Shown here piece after piece: positions 22,194-33,276 of a stretch of 64,000 nucleotides of DNA. The translations under genes and the position numbers were made by a program. The notes beneath the pieces are model-generated. The model was given only the letters and a program-made list of their open reading frames with translations, made no database searches and was not told the DNA's origin. This DNA is from Eutypa lata. Taxonomy: Eukaryota; Ascomycota; Sordariomycetes; Xylariales; Diatrypaceae. Each line of letters opens with the position of its first letter. The first letter of the stretch is position 1. The stretch covers positions 2,542,001-2,606,000 of the forward strand of contig JAKULF010000007.1 in assembly GCA_022661535.1 (NCBI GenBank), read 5' to 3'.

Positions 22194-23600
22194 CTATGTC
22201 CTTCCAAACTCGATCACAGTACTATTATTACTGCCAGGTGACAGTGTATACTTCCAACCTACTGGGGTTTCTCGTAGGGACTCCCTCTCCCACTGTGTAA
22301 ACCAATGGTATGCGACTGGATCGTGTCCAAGAACAGGTTCATGCCCCACGGTTCTAGAAAGAGTCCAAGTCTGCACGGTTTGGGGGGAGGATTTCACCAG
22401 AAACGGCCATCCCTGCCCCGGCGTGGCGAGATAAGTATGGCCGAAGTGTAAGTTGGTTATCTTGGGCTGACAATTGAGAAATCTAACCAGTAGGGGCGTG
22501 TTGAGGATGAGAGTCTGCACTCGAAGAGTCCTCAGCTCTGGGAATATACGTGGTTCCCCCGTGTCTTCAGTGCCAAGCATGTTGATGAGTGTGTGGGATC
22601 CTTCGTCCGGTAGATACGGGAATATACCACCAGCTATCTCCAAGCTCTGTAGAGTTTGTTGAGCACACTTAAACAACTCTACCCAGGCTAGGGATTGAGG
22701 TCGGTATTCCCGCAACGATCCCACGTTCCAGAGCTGCATTTTGAGGCATCTTAAGCCACTGAACACGTGGCGGAGGGCGGCGGTATCCCGAAAGTCATTG
22801 AACACAAGCCTAGGTAAATGCAGCTCCTCTATTCCGCGTTCTGCAGATGATAACGCTTGTGCGAGCGCGTTTAGAAAGTTCATTGTCTGTGAAGAGTGTT
22901 CGTTATTGTCATCCACGGCCCGGCTAGAGATACGTTAGTTTCTTTACCTACCTAAGATAGGAAAACATCGTGCCGTACCTGACTACTTCAAATCCACCAT
23001 ATGATGCAAACTTCCACTGACTAATCTCGATGCTACGCAACCTAGGCATGTTCTTAAATAGCGTAACCAAAGAGTTCGCAACCGAGTTAGCACTGGCATT
23101 TTGCGTGGCAATCTTTTGATTCCAGGATCGCTCTGCAGCCTCAATGCGAGATAGACGCTCTTCTATGAAGCGTCGTTCTGCGTGTTCATAGTCTTCGTCG
23201 AGGTCAGAATCGTACCCAACTGACGATGCTGGTGCGCCTATCGGTTTCCGAGATGAACTCGGTAGTCCTGTCAGAACCCTGTTCGATTGCATTAACGACT
23301 GCGAAAGGAGAAGATTTATATAACCAGAGCTTAGATACGTACTCTCGCGATAGAAAGCTCTGTATATTGAACCGTTCCCTTCCGGCTGGGATATTTGTGG
23401 TACGCTGGTGTTGAATTTGCGACGATCCCGATAAGCTCATAACGGTCAGCTTGTTCATTGCCGCTAAAGTTAAGGATCTCGAATAGGGGACGAGCAGCAA
23501 TATTGCTAAAGCGCTTATTAACTAGACGCAGAGCCTTCAAGTCATAAGAATTGAGACAACCTGCAATTATTTGCTGCACTTCGGGGGGTAACGATTCCAT
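22194..23600 (-). CDS. F-box protein with leucine-rich-type C-terminal region
   Basis: Three exons: 23343-23600, 22979-23298 and 22194-22923, with introns of 44 and 55 bp, giving 435 aa. The F-box is at the very N-terminus (MESLPPEVQQIIAGCLNS, then LKALRLVNKRFSNIAARPLF), the usual layout in fungal F-box proteins that recruit substrates to SCF ubiquitin ligases. A charged helix (EDYEHAERRFIEERLSRIEA) follows. The rest alternates Leu-rich segments such as LPRLVFNDFRDTAALRHVF and FPELRTLRVQTLILNTPLLV, resembling irregular LRRs. The start at 23600 puts the F-box at residue 1; an upstream in-frame Met at 23672 would add 24 residues. The target is unknown. Confidence 0.8.
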
Positions 23601-24262
23601 TTTGCTGATGAAATTATGAAGATGAACTCTGTGGCAATGGTAGGTCTTGCGATGCAACTTAAAAACACACATGCACGTTGTACTACCTATTTATGTAATG
23701 ACAACATTGAACTTAGTGAGTCTTTGCTGCCTAAAAGATTGAAACGCAGCTACCTTACTCTAGGTATGTAGGTATTCCTACAGGGCGAGGGGTCCTTATA
23801 CTACTTATATGCATCTGGTATGTATAGATATTTCCACCTTAAAGGGTATTGCAACTAAGTGCTTGTGTAATACAAGGCAGGTTCACATAAGAAAATGATT
23901 AAGTAGGTACATTCTCGTTGTAGATAACTGTAGTTATGTCCTTAGAGATAGGGTCGGGCGGTAAAGGGGCTCTAAGCATGATACGTATTAAATTTTAAAT
24001 AGCATATGAGGGCTGTTAGGATACGGATTGTTTCTTGCTGTTACCTCTTCATCATTCTCAACACAATAAGGCTTATAATGATCTGCAGGAACTATAAGCG
24101 TACGAATACAGTTTCTTTATTCTATTTGATATCGACCTGTGGGAGGTAGTCAATACTATCTTTCAGAGCAAGGCCAAGATCGAGAGCGGCTGCGCAGCAA
24201 GCTAGCTTTATATATTGTCATAAGCTACAATCAGTGAAGACTGCTTAGCTTTGCACTTGATT
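23601..24262. other. Intergenic spacer
   Basis: AT-rich and without open frames of note. TAGGTATGTAGGTA-like motifs occur near 23762-23775. Confidence 0.6.
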
Positions 24263-24616
24263 TTAATTTAAGGCAATCCCTTCATCCAATTCGAAACCGT
24301 CTGGAACCGGAAGACCCAGCACCAGCTTTAGGAAAACAACGGCAAGTACCTCGACATCGTACTCACCACCTGGGGTTTCGCAGATCCTCTTCACATGCTC
24401 ATGAATGCATTGCAAATTAGGTGATGACATATCTGTCTCTGCACATAAACACGCACATCCATGAGCGTGCTGAAAATCCACGACTGACACAGTAGTGGGG
24501 GCGTCCTGAGCGAGAGAGACTATAGTTGGGATCTCGACTCCCCCTCGGCAGCCCGTCGTCGGGTTAGTAACTCGATATGTGACCGCCATTGTGACGTTGC
24601 TCATTATATTCGTCAT
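24263..24616 (-). CDS. Small Cys-containing hypothetical protein
   Basis: Single exon of 117 aa, or 113 aa from the second Met. It is acidic toward the C-terminus and carries clustered Cys and His (CRGG, QHAHGCACLCAETD, LQCIHEHVKRICE). The last third looks helical (YDVEVLAVVFLKLVLGLPVP). There is no signal peptide. The family was not recognised. Even amino-acid composition and the absence of low-complexity sequence favour a real gene, but there is no splice or homology support. The Cys/His spacing does not match a zinc-finger class I know. Confidence 0.4.
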   Translation of the reverse strand: MTNIMSNVTMAVTYRVTNPTTGCRGGVEIPTIVSLAQDAPTTVSVVDFQHAHGCACLCAETDMSSPNLQCIHEHVKRICETPGGEYDVEVLAVVFLKLVLGLPVPDGFELDEGIALN

Positions 24617-25497
24617 GGTAACTAAATATGTTTATTTGAGTCTGTGCAATGGTTGAAGTTAGATAATGCTGTGTAGGATAATTGATGTTAAATCAAATAA
24701 TGTCCCAAAGGTTGGGTTAACACACATATATATATTCAATAGTTTCAAGGTAGTCAATGGAAAACAATTTCTCAATGACGAACATGAGCTTTTAGAGATA
24801 AAAACAAAAGCATTGTGTCTTGAAAGGACGTTATACCCGCATACCAACTGGTGCCAACATACAACAAACGCCATTGTTATATCAACAGTTTTTAAGAACA
24901 ATTTGATTGCAAGAGCTGCCTTTGTTTACACTTCAAATACAATTTTGTACTGTTATCCCTAGTCAACGAAGGATATTAAATCGCGTACGTAACATACTCC
25001 TTGGATCTACCATACAATCACACCAGATTCAGTATATCTTATCATAACGGTGAAGTACACTGAGCTCTGGATTGTTGTATTGGTCGTATAAAGGAAGCTA
25101 TCTATCTAGGTCTGAATGGTGGAATATTCATATCTGGCCTGGGGCCACAAGACAGCACCGGCAATAATTCTCTATAAGTACTAAAGCAGCCTGAAAAGGC
25201 AAGTAACTTGTACTATTAACAATACAATTCAGTTAATTTGCGTACTAAGTGTAAGCTTTAACTGCCCCTTGAGAAAGTTTGTTGCGGATACTGTCTTCGG
25301 GTCATTCGTCGAATAGAGCCCAAGGTGGATTTGGTGGATCTAGGTGGTTATGTGGCGATCTTTTATAGGTAAGTGGGTACAGGGTGGATATGCTGAGGCA
25401 TATATACGATGGCATAACAAGGCTTCCGATCATCCCTTCTTCCCCTCGAACAGTTGCTAGCTTCTCATATAGCACATACCTCACATTCATCAACAAT
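24617..25497. other. Intergenic spacer, divergent promoters
   Basis: Lies between a leftward small gene and the rightward ipa-type gene. AT-rich, with a short shadow pair of open frames at 24659-24962. No specific element could be named. Confidence 0.55.
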
Positions 25498-27630
25498 ATG
25501 GACGAGCCTCTTAAAAAAGACGTGGTGAAAGAGCTCCATCGCGACCTTAGCCGGAAATATCGGGTGCATGGGCCTAAAATTGTCCAGATATGGCGTTCAC
25601 TGAGCCAGGGTCAACGCTCAAAGGTGATGAAAGCCGGCCAAGAGGAAGGCGGTGTTTTGAAGCACTCCTCCGATGCATCGTTGGGAGACGTCCACAAACT
25701 TATCCCAGAATGGAACCTACGTGATATTACAGCACCGCAGTCTGATTTCTTTTTGGATATCCTACAGCATCGAGCTACAAAATCTCTTCCAGAGCAATAC
25801 ATCTCTGGTTTCAACGATCGCCCAGGAGACCATGCCTTCATCACCGAGATGGTCCGCACAAGGGGTCTTAAGTATATAGAGCCTTTCCCGAATTGTTTCT
25901 CTTTATTCCTCGACGACAACACGTATGGAGAGTCGTTCAGGATGTTACGTGAAAAAGAGGAAACCCTACAAGATCTACTTCCCGTAATCAGAGCTGGCGC
26001 ATGTATCTCTCAATCAACTGGCGAGTTGATTCTCACCAGGCAAATCTCTCTCTTGCAAACTTTGAATATCATGATCGAAGATATTCTGGACGAGGGATCG
26101 ACCACGAGAAGTCGAAAGGCGTTACCTAAGAAATCAGCCGATGTTGCATCGGTCGCTCTGTCCAAACTTACTACTATCCAGCCCAAGCCGCCCAAAGTCG
26201 ATCTCTCAGATCTACACAATAGCGCTCTAGACCAGAAATCTCTACTTGACGATAGCTTGAGTCTGCTCTGCACGGAGCCTGTTGTATTTGCCCATGCTAT
26301 TAATATTTGGTTCTTCAGTAGACCCGAACTTGTCGCTGATGAGAAAGGTCGCGTTTTGCCTGCCCACACTGATAAATATATCAGTGCTGCGGTATTAGAA
26401 GCTGTCCATAGTGCAGTTAGGGGGGCTGCGATCTGGAACTATATGTGCCGTCTCTTGGAGCTCCTCCAAGGCTCCTCCGACAAATCCCATCGGGCGATTA
26501 TTCTCCAGGAAATTTCCAACCTCTGTCATCTAGAGTATACTCGGGCACAGGCTTTATTCAAGCGCCACGTCTCGACGGGAACCGGCTCAAAATGGTTTAA
26601 AAGAATATCCAATGCCCGAGACAACGGGAATGCGCGTGTAGCTATGAAAGGCGATCCTGAGCTCCTCACTCGAGAGGACCCCCAACTTCATTATATGTTA
26701 CGCTTGTGTCAACCGGAGACCAATGCGGCAAAAGCAGTTCATTGGATCAAGAAGCTCGACGACCTTCACAGGTCTCATCCGGAGGATAGAGAGGCTTTGC
26801 AGGAACGAGAGATCGATGCGCTCTTTGACCTCGCTGTCATCATTGGGTTCATTCATTCTTTAACGCCAACCATTTCGATGCCCGCCCTCAATCGAAAAAA
26901 GGGGCACCTGTTCGTCTCTCGGTCAGGAGAGCTAGAAGCTGAGTTAAATCGACTGAAGCCAGAGATTGACCTTGCTGATTTCGTGATTCCGATTGCCAAT
27001 CTTCTGGAGCCTGGAATGACCGAAGGTGCGTTGAGGACAGTCGACAAATTCATTATTGAGAAGACGGGTACAAAGATGGGATTCCTATATCAGGATTTGA
27101 TGGAGGATTGCGTCTCATTGCTCCAGGAACAACTGAAGACGAAAACTGAGCAGCAGGCTAAAGCTAAGTCCGTGCAATTACCATCTGAGACCCCACAGCC
27201 TCAGGAAGTGCAAGTTCAGCAGAGAAAGGAGAAGGAGAAGACCCGTCCGGCACATTCGTCCATATACGAAATCACTTTAGAGCAAGCTTCCTCGGTCTTT
27301 GAAGAATCGAAGGATACCTCTGAACCACGGATCTTCAAGGTCAAACCTTCCACGGTCGAAGTCTTCACTGCGCTGTTCTCGAGGTCCGAGTCTCGAGGAT
27401 CTATCACGTGGATTGGGTTTGAAGCAGCTATGGGGGACCTAGGGTTTTCAGTCATGCCGAAGTTCGGGTCGGTCTACACATTTTACCCTCCCGAAGGCAT
27501 GGGTATGCAGAGATCTGTGACGTTCCACCGACCGCACAAGTCGCGTATCGAGGGGTACCTACTGCTCACCTTTGCCCGTCGTTTGGAGAGAGCGTACGGA
27601 TGGGCGGAGCAGACATTCAAAGCGACTTGA
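25498..27630 (+). CDS. Ipa-type fungal protein with possible HicA-like C-terminal domain
   Basis: Single exon, 710 aa from the ATG at 25498 (MDEPLKKDVVKELHRDLSRK); the frame is open upstream to 25384. The N-terminal block (YRVHGPKIVQIWRSLSQGQR, then PEWNLRDITAPQSDFFLDIL and LQHRATKSL) is characteristic of a family annotated 'ipa protein' in ascomycetes, whose role is unknown. The centre is helical without membrane segments, followed by a Gln/Lys/Glu-rich linker. The last ~75 residues read GSITWIGFEAAMGDLGFSVM, then GSVYTFYPPEG, SVTFHRPHKSRIEGYLLL and FARRLERAYGW. This resembles the small HicA/double-stranded-RNA-binding fold in order of elements. The domain link is my inference. No intron was detected. 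Confidence 0.75.
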   Translation: MDEPLKKDVVKELHRDLSRKYRVHGPKIVQIWRSLSQGQRSKVMKAGQEEGGVLKHSSDASLGDVHKLIPEWNLRDITAPQSDFFLDILQHRATKSLPEQYISGFNDRPGDHAFITEMVRTRGLKYIEPFPNCFSLFLDDNTYGESFRMLREKEETLQDLLPVIRAGACISQSTGELILTRQISLLQTLNIMIEDILDEGSTTRSRKALPKKSADVASVALSKLTTIQPKPPKVDLSDLHNSALDQKSLLDDSLSLLCTEPVVFAHAINIWFFSRPELVADEKGRVLPAHTDKYISAAVLEAVHSAVRGAAIWNYMCRLLELLQGSSDKSHRAIILQEISNLCHLEYTRAQALFKRHVSTGTGSKWFKRISNARDNGNARVAMKGDPELLTREDPQLHYMLRLCQPETNAAKAVHWIKKLDDLHRSHPEDREALQEREIDALFDLAVIIGFIHSLTPTISMPALNRKKGHLFVSRSGELEAELNRLKPEIDLADFVIPIANLLEPGMTEGALRTVDKFIIEKTGTKMGFLYQDLMEDCVSLLQEQLKTKTEQQAKAKSVQLPSETPQPQEVQVQQRKEKEKTRPAHSSIYEITLEQASSVFEESKDTSEPRIFKVKPSTVEVFTALFSRSESRGSITWIGFEAAMGDLGFSVMPKFGSVYTFYPPEGMGMQRSVTFHRPHKSRIEGYLLLTFARRLERAYGWAEQTFKAT

Positions 27631-28735
27631 ATTGCCTGTATGAGACATCTGTTTTTCTGATGTGCTTAGGGCTAAGGTGCCTCAACCGTTAGAGGCAAGG
27701 ATCCCACTGATTACGTCTCGGCCATTTTAGCCTACTGTCATGTAAATTGTTACATGCCTACACGGTAGCGCTGGGAAATACTGTATCTACGTATTAATAA
27801 GCATCTTATTTCGTGCATATAGCTTCTAGCTATAATAACCAACCAAACTTATCACTTCTGAATGAGTGATGCTCTTCATATCTGTTGCATTTAGCTGGTT
27901 TAATTCTAGAGCTCTAGAGTTGCAGAGTATAAGGGTGATAATAAACAGTAATATTCGTTCAACTAAAAGAAAGCTCTGGCTATCGTACAGATGAAATACT
28001 CTACCTAGGTGGGTATTGTAATGAGCTTTGGAATATAGTAGTTCCTATTCCCCGTGCATTATAGAATCACTCCCCCCTATTATAAGTGGTTCCTAAACAC
28101 AACAACACCTTATTTTTCTTTTCAAATATCTACGCCCTAATTTTTTCAGGCAAGTGACAGCACTTCTTCAATTATTAGTGTGCCGTCATTATTTCACGGT
28201 GAGAGCTTTATTAATCAGCACAAATTAATACAGTTGTCTTACGAGATAATAATTACTACCTAGAGCTTCCCAAGATCTCTCTATTCAAATTTGGAACCTA
28301 GTTATTTCTACAGAATTTTCTGCTTGATATCCGTACAAGTGAAGTTAACGTATAATAAATAGCATCACTCGTGTCAATAATGAAAACCGAATAAGCATAT
28401 TTACCTTCTATGAATAATATTCAGTAAATCATTATTCATGTATAACGTACCTGATTAATCGTTTTGTATTTGACCTTTTAATCCGAAATAAATATATGCT
28501 GATAACGAAAGTGTTTGCTCTTAATAAGTACATACCATAAAGTAGATAATAAAACCTCAAACCTACCACCTATACTATCCTTTTATTCACCTTCACAACC
28601 CATCCACCACCCTTCTCTCAACCTTGACCACTTCACATTAACACCTGAATTTTTCAGTCAATCCTTTAGACTATAAATTCCCTCGCCACGGATTCTCCGC
28701 TGCACGACAGTATTTCATGTCAACAGCACGATACC
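27631..28735. other. Intergenic spacer
   Basis: Very AT-rich spacer between two rightward genes. Positions 28560-28640 are C/T-rich just before the kinase start, as in many fungal core promoters. No gene seen. Confidence 0.6.
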
Positions 28736-30352
28736 ATGTCATCTCCGGCTTACCACCCTGAGGCAGCAGACACCCCCGATAAACAATGTCGGCACTACCT
28801 AGGCCCAGATATTCATGTTGGGCAGCGCTATTACGAACTGGACAAGATCGAGGCTGAGGATCCAGAACTCTACTGCGAAGGCGGGTATTACCCAATCCAT
28901 ATCCGCGATCAGATTGGCGAACGCTTTAAAATTGTCCACAAATTAGGGTACGGTGGATATGCTACTGTTTGGTTGGCGCGCGAGGAGGATAAGCATCGCT
29001 ATGTTGCTCTTAAGATTATCATCGCCGACCAATCTGAGACATATGAAAGCTTAGATAGCATTGCATCTCTCCTTGACAGGTTCCCGGACTTGTTCTTGGC
29101 TGAACTCGAACGGCTTTTCGTCCACAGCCCAAATGGGCGTCACCTTTGCCAGGTATTTCCCGTTTTGGGTCCAGCACTTGATATTCTTACCGACTATCAT
29201 CATCGTCTCTACCCAGAATACGTGCGGGACTTGTCTCTGCAAATGGTACAAGCCATCGAGGTGATGCATCTCAATGGTCTATGTCATGGAGGTACTGTCA
29301 ACCCACCCCTCGGTAGATTCTAATGTCATGGAACTAACATCATTTTTTCCTTAGACCTGACCTTTCGCAATATGGCACTGAAGCTTTCAAACAGCCTCGA
29401 CGACTTATCTGAGGAAGATATCTGGGCTATGTTCCCATTGAGGAAGGAAGAGATAACGCTGCTTCCCGAGTACAAGGCGGAATCCACGCGGAATGCCCCT
29501 AAGTACGCAGTGCAGTCTATGGATTTCACTTGCTTGCCATCCGACTACCTATCTGGCGAATTAGTTATTCTGGATTTTGATCAAGCCTATTTGACAGAGA
29601 ACCCGACAAGCACCCTGCTAGGCCTTCCACCTCGATACATGGCACCGGAATCTATTTTCGAGTTGAAGAATGGCCCTTCGGCGGACGTCTGGGCACTGGG
29701 ATGTCTTATATTCCGAATGCGATGTGGATTCGACCTTTTCACCGATCTCCCCGAAACCCCAAGAAATGCCATTATGGCGATGTATGGAGCCATCAGTCAA
29801 GACCTGCTAGAGCACTGGAAGCTCGTTGACTTTGACGAATATGGGTGGCCCGTACATGAAGACGTCGAAGAGCATGCTAGCCTATCCAAATTTCGGATTG
29901 GTTGTTCTACTAATTGCCCAACGCTCCAAGAATGCATACAACGAGCGATCGATCCTCTGCGACCGAATACCACAGAAGACAACATTGGAATCCTCAGATT
30001 CTGCAGATATTTGCCCAAGAGTGCTTTCAAGTTGGGTCATTTAAATGAAGAATGGACTTCTAAGAATGCTACACCCATTGGTCGGGACGAGGCAGATTGG
30101 TTCTATGACTTGATGAGTCGAGTTTTCGCGTATGACCCCAGCAAACGAATCACAGCGATAGAGATGTTCAATCACCAATGGTTCAAAGGCGAATACTTGC
30201 CTGGAGAAGGGAGTCAGATTTACGAGCAACTTGAGACAGGAGGATATGCTACGACACCGGCAGCTCCAGCTGGGGAGGACAACCAGGAGGGACAAGACAA
30301 TGGCCCGAAACAGGAAATTCATAGCGATGATGAGCTGCAGCTACAAGTTTAG
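28736..30352 (+). CDS. Divergent SRPK-like protein kinase
   Basis: Two exons, 28736-29291 and 29355-30352, with a 63-bp intron, giving 517 aa. The N-terminus (EDPELYCEGGYYPIHIRDQI, then GERFKIVHKLGYGGYATVWL) is the signature of fungal SR-protein-kinase-like enzymes. The glycine loop begins at about residue 69, and the ATP-anchoring Lys is K93 in VALKII. The catalytic loop is HGDLTFRN (D186, N191) instead of HRDLKxxN. The Mg-binding DFG is replaced by DFD (259-261). APE is present (PPRYMAPESIF), followed by DVWALGCLIF. The key catalytic residues remain, so activity is plausible. An acidic tail ends the chain. The splice rebuilds the catalytic Asp codon, which supports the intron strongly. Confidence 0.88.
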
Positions 30353-30999
30353 CCGACGGATACAGGCATAGAGTAGCTAGTACAAGACGATAGTCTAAAA
30401 CAGGAGACGCAGAGCCATGACGAACAGCAGGTTGATGTTTATCATCCGGGCAATGCCAACACCAAGCAACACCTTTAGAAAGGTACCAATTATTGGGGTT
30501 GTTGGATCATGGCTATCTACCTGTAGAAGGATGGATATTGAAGTTCTCAACGCGTCGTAGTCTTCCAAAACTCCGAGCATTCTCCTTCCCGGTGCGTTTT
30601 CTCAGTTACTACAGATAACGCCTCTGTAGATAGTAATTTAGCTATCAGTTACCAATAGAGGTTGCGAGACTCATTTAGGGACTCATCGTTAAAAGTATTC
30701 TGGCAACGTGTGAAAAGTCAAATGAAACATGTTTTACAAGTAGCATGATTAGTTGTGGAATTCTCCACTAAGGCGAGACCTCAAGTACATGCAATTTTAA
30801 GCCGATAACACGATTATAGTAAACACACTACGTGTAAGAAGAAGCGTCAACGGTATATATATTAATCAAATATATGAGGTGCTAATTGACTGCGTAAGTA
30901 ACTAGTTTACCCGTTTAGGGAAACAATTCCTGTCTCCTATTTGACATTGTTCCCCGCCAGGGATATTTATAAGTTCATAACTTAGGTACCCCCGTTAAG
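30353..30999. other. Intergenic spacer between convergent genes
   Basis: Lies between the 3' ends of the kinase and the second rhodopsin-like gene. AT-rich, no gene seen. Confidence 0.6.
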
Positions 31000-32260
31000 T
31001 TATATTGCGGTGATAGACATACTATCTCGGTCATGGCTGTAGAGATTAGTCTTTGGAAGTGGCGGCACATCCCCCCGATTGACAGCGGTCTCGTCGATGG
31101 CCCGCGCGGACTCGGACGCGCGCGAACGCCAGTCGCAGCTGGGCATCGAGTAGCCCGTGGAGTTCGAGTGGTAGGTTCTCAAGGTGATGCGGCTCCAGAA
31201 GATGCGGCGGTATTCGCGGTCCTTGTCGGCCGGAGATATCAGGAAGCGGTACGATGGCAGCATGCTGACAATAACGGACATGAGGAGCTCGAGGTAGCCG
31301 TACAGGTTGGTGAGGTTGAAGTTGACCTGGTAGAGCTTCACCGACCGCACCGTCTCAAACATGACGGTGATTATTGCGAGGCTGCAAATGGCCGTCACGG
31401 CTAGCTTCTGTGTGATGCGCATGTTCAAGCGCCAGATAAGGCGCATCGGGAGCACGACCACTGTAGGAATTAAGGTAAGCATTCTTGGACGACTTTCTTT
31501 AGGGGCCAAGGAACTTACCAAGGAGATCGGAGCTGACGTTAAAGAAATAGATTATCCAGATCAGCTTTGAGGTAAGTGACGCCACCTCTGGTGTCAAGCA
31601 TTGCTCTGTGTCAGTTATTAGTGGGAAAGCTTTAGTATACCGCATAGACGCGATGAGGCTGACCATATGTGAACAGGTTGCGCGCGGAGCCGCACTGCCC
31701 AAAGACACCAATCAGGCAGATGCCGTAAGTGAAAATGATATAGACCAAGGCGGCTGTCCAGACTGTTTGGAGCTCATTATGGGGTCCAAGCACAGTCTTG
31801 TAGAGAAACATGAAGGAGAATTTCACGCAATAGAGCGAGGTCCAGAAGAGAGTCTGGATAGCGACATTCCACTTGCGCATCTTGATGGCGATGTTTGCGA
31901 GCTCGCCCGGGGAGGACACGACTGATTCGCCCACTAGGATTGACGAGAACTGATAGCTGAGAGGGTTCTCAAGTGTCGCTAATATGATGGCTACGATCAT
32001 GAAGAACCAAGACAGAGCACTGAAGACATCGTCCATGTGGAAGCTCTTCAGGAGGATGCTTCGGATGAGTAGACGGCCGGCGAATAGCACGGTCGATAAC
32101 CCAGCGAGTATCCAAAGGACGGCCTGTCATCATCGCAAATGCAGTCAGCACAACTACATTTCTCTTGCTCGTCCACTTATTCTCTCCTTATTTTGTAAGG
32201 TGAGCGAGCACTTACCAGAAGACCGGAGGGCGTGATACCTTGCCCTGCGTCGGAAGCCAT
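31000..32260 (-). CDS. Fungal rhodopsin-domain seven-helix membrane protein
   Basis: Four exons: 32216-32260, 31664-32123, 31519-31605 and 31000-31460, with introns of 92, 58 and 58 bp, giving 350 aa with all phases matching. Hydrophobic segments include AVLWILAGLSTVLFAGRLLI, FSALSWFFMIVAIILATLEN, TLFWTSLYCVKFSFMFLYKT, VYIIFTYGICLIGVFGQCGS, LIWIIYFFNVSSDLLVVVLP, AVTAICSLAIITVMFETVR and LYGYLELLMSVIVSMLPSYR. This order, including HMDDVF after the first helix and FGQCG before the loop, is typical of the fungal rhodopsin-like family. The two internal splices restore E-QC and V-VVLP, where unspliced frames stop. The tail is Arg/Ser-rich. Ligand and role are unknown. Confidence 0.85.
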
Positions 32261-33276
32261 ACTTGAGGTTAGCCCCAACGGTATGAAGGTGAAGAGAGAC
32301 GGGAGTCATTGGCTACTTGTTCAATAAGAGACGACAGACAGAGGCCCAATACTAAATAGAATACCAAGAAGAGAATACGACGGTGTGCCCACTAGCCCTA
32401 GCGGAAAGCATATATTGATTGAATAAATATGTGTGAGCAGTCAATCTCCGCCGGATTTGCCATTTTAGGAAAGCCTGATTCTAACTACACGTAACTAGTC
32501 GGGGATGTAACATACGTACCGCATATAATATGTGTAACAATAATATCAATATTCACGAACACACACTACTATAGAGTAGAATATGGGGCCATGATCGGAG
32601 TTTTCAAGAACCTAAATAGGGACTTATGAGACGGCTAGATCGATCTAGAGGTTGTACAGGTTGGAGAGGAGGGCACAGGTGGAGGGGCACAGCATACGGC
32701 CCTTACGTGATTTTATTGCGTGGTGCAACTGTATTGACTACAATTACCATCTACGTCAGCAACGGAGCCCTGCAAATGATTCCTGCAACAGTCTGGAACA
32801 CTGTGAATATTTACCTGAGTGTCTACTATCGTCACCCCCGTTCCCTTGCATCCTTATCTATTTCATCCCAACGGTTATAACCCCACCCCACATCCTACTA
32901 CTGTATATGTAGTCACCCTTTGATTTGTACGTATTATAATATACATGTTGGTACACCTAATATATTTATGTAGCAGAAGTCGTTACTTGATGCAGACACC
33001 GAATATCACCGACATACTGTCATCAACTTAAGTTTCTTCCCTGTGGATAACTATTTCACTAGGTCTTTACACGTTAGCTGGTCACCATTTAGTGGGCTTG
33101 GGCTCGGGCGCTACTAGGTGGTGGGGCTCCTAAGCCCCCTATAAAGTCCCTTACATTACCTCCCCCCTTAACCGCCTGAACTGTTATTAGTATAAATAAG
33201 ACTTATGATTCCTGTCCCAAACAGACAACTTCTTCGTACACTGCCACAGAAACAGTAGAGTGAAATTGTTGCAGAC
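32261..33276. other. Intergenic spacer, divergent promoters
   Basis: Separates the leftward rhodopsin-like gene from the rightward dioxygenase. Short frames at 32626-32912 have no recognisable content. A TATA-like element lies at 33191-33198. Confidence 0.6.
33191..33198 (+). promoter_or_regulatory. TATA-like element of the dioxygenase gene
   Basis: TATAAATA, 79-86 bp before the ATG at 33277, in an otherwise mixed sequence. Position fits a core promoter element, but no transcript data support it. Confidence 0.4.
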
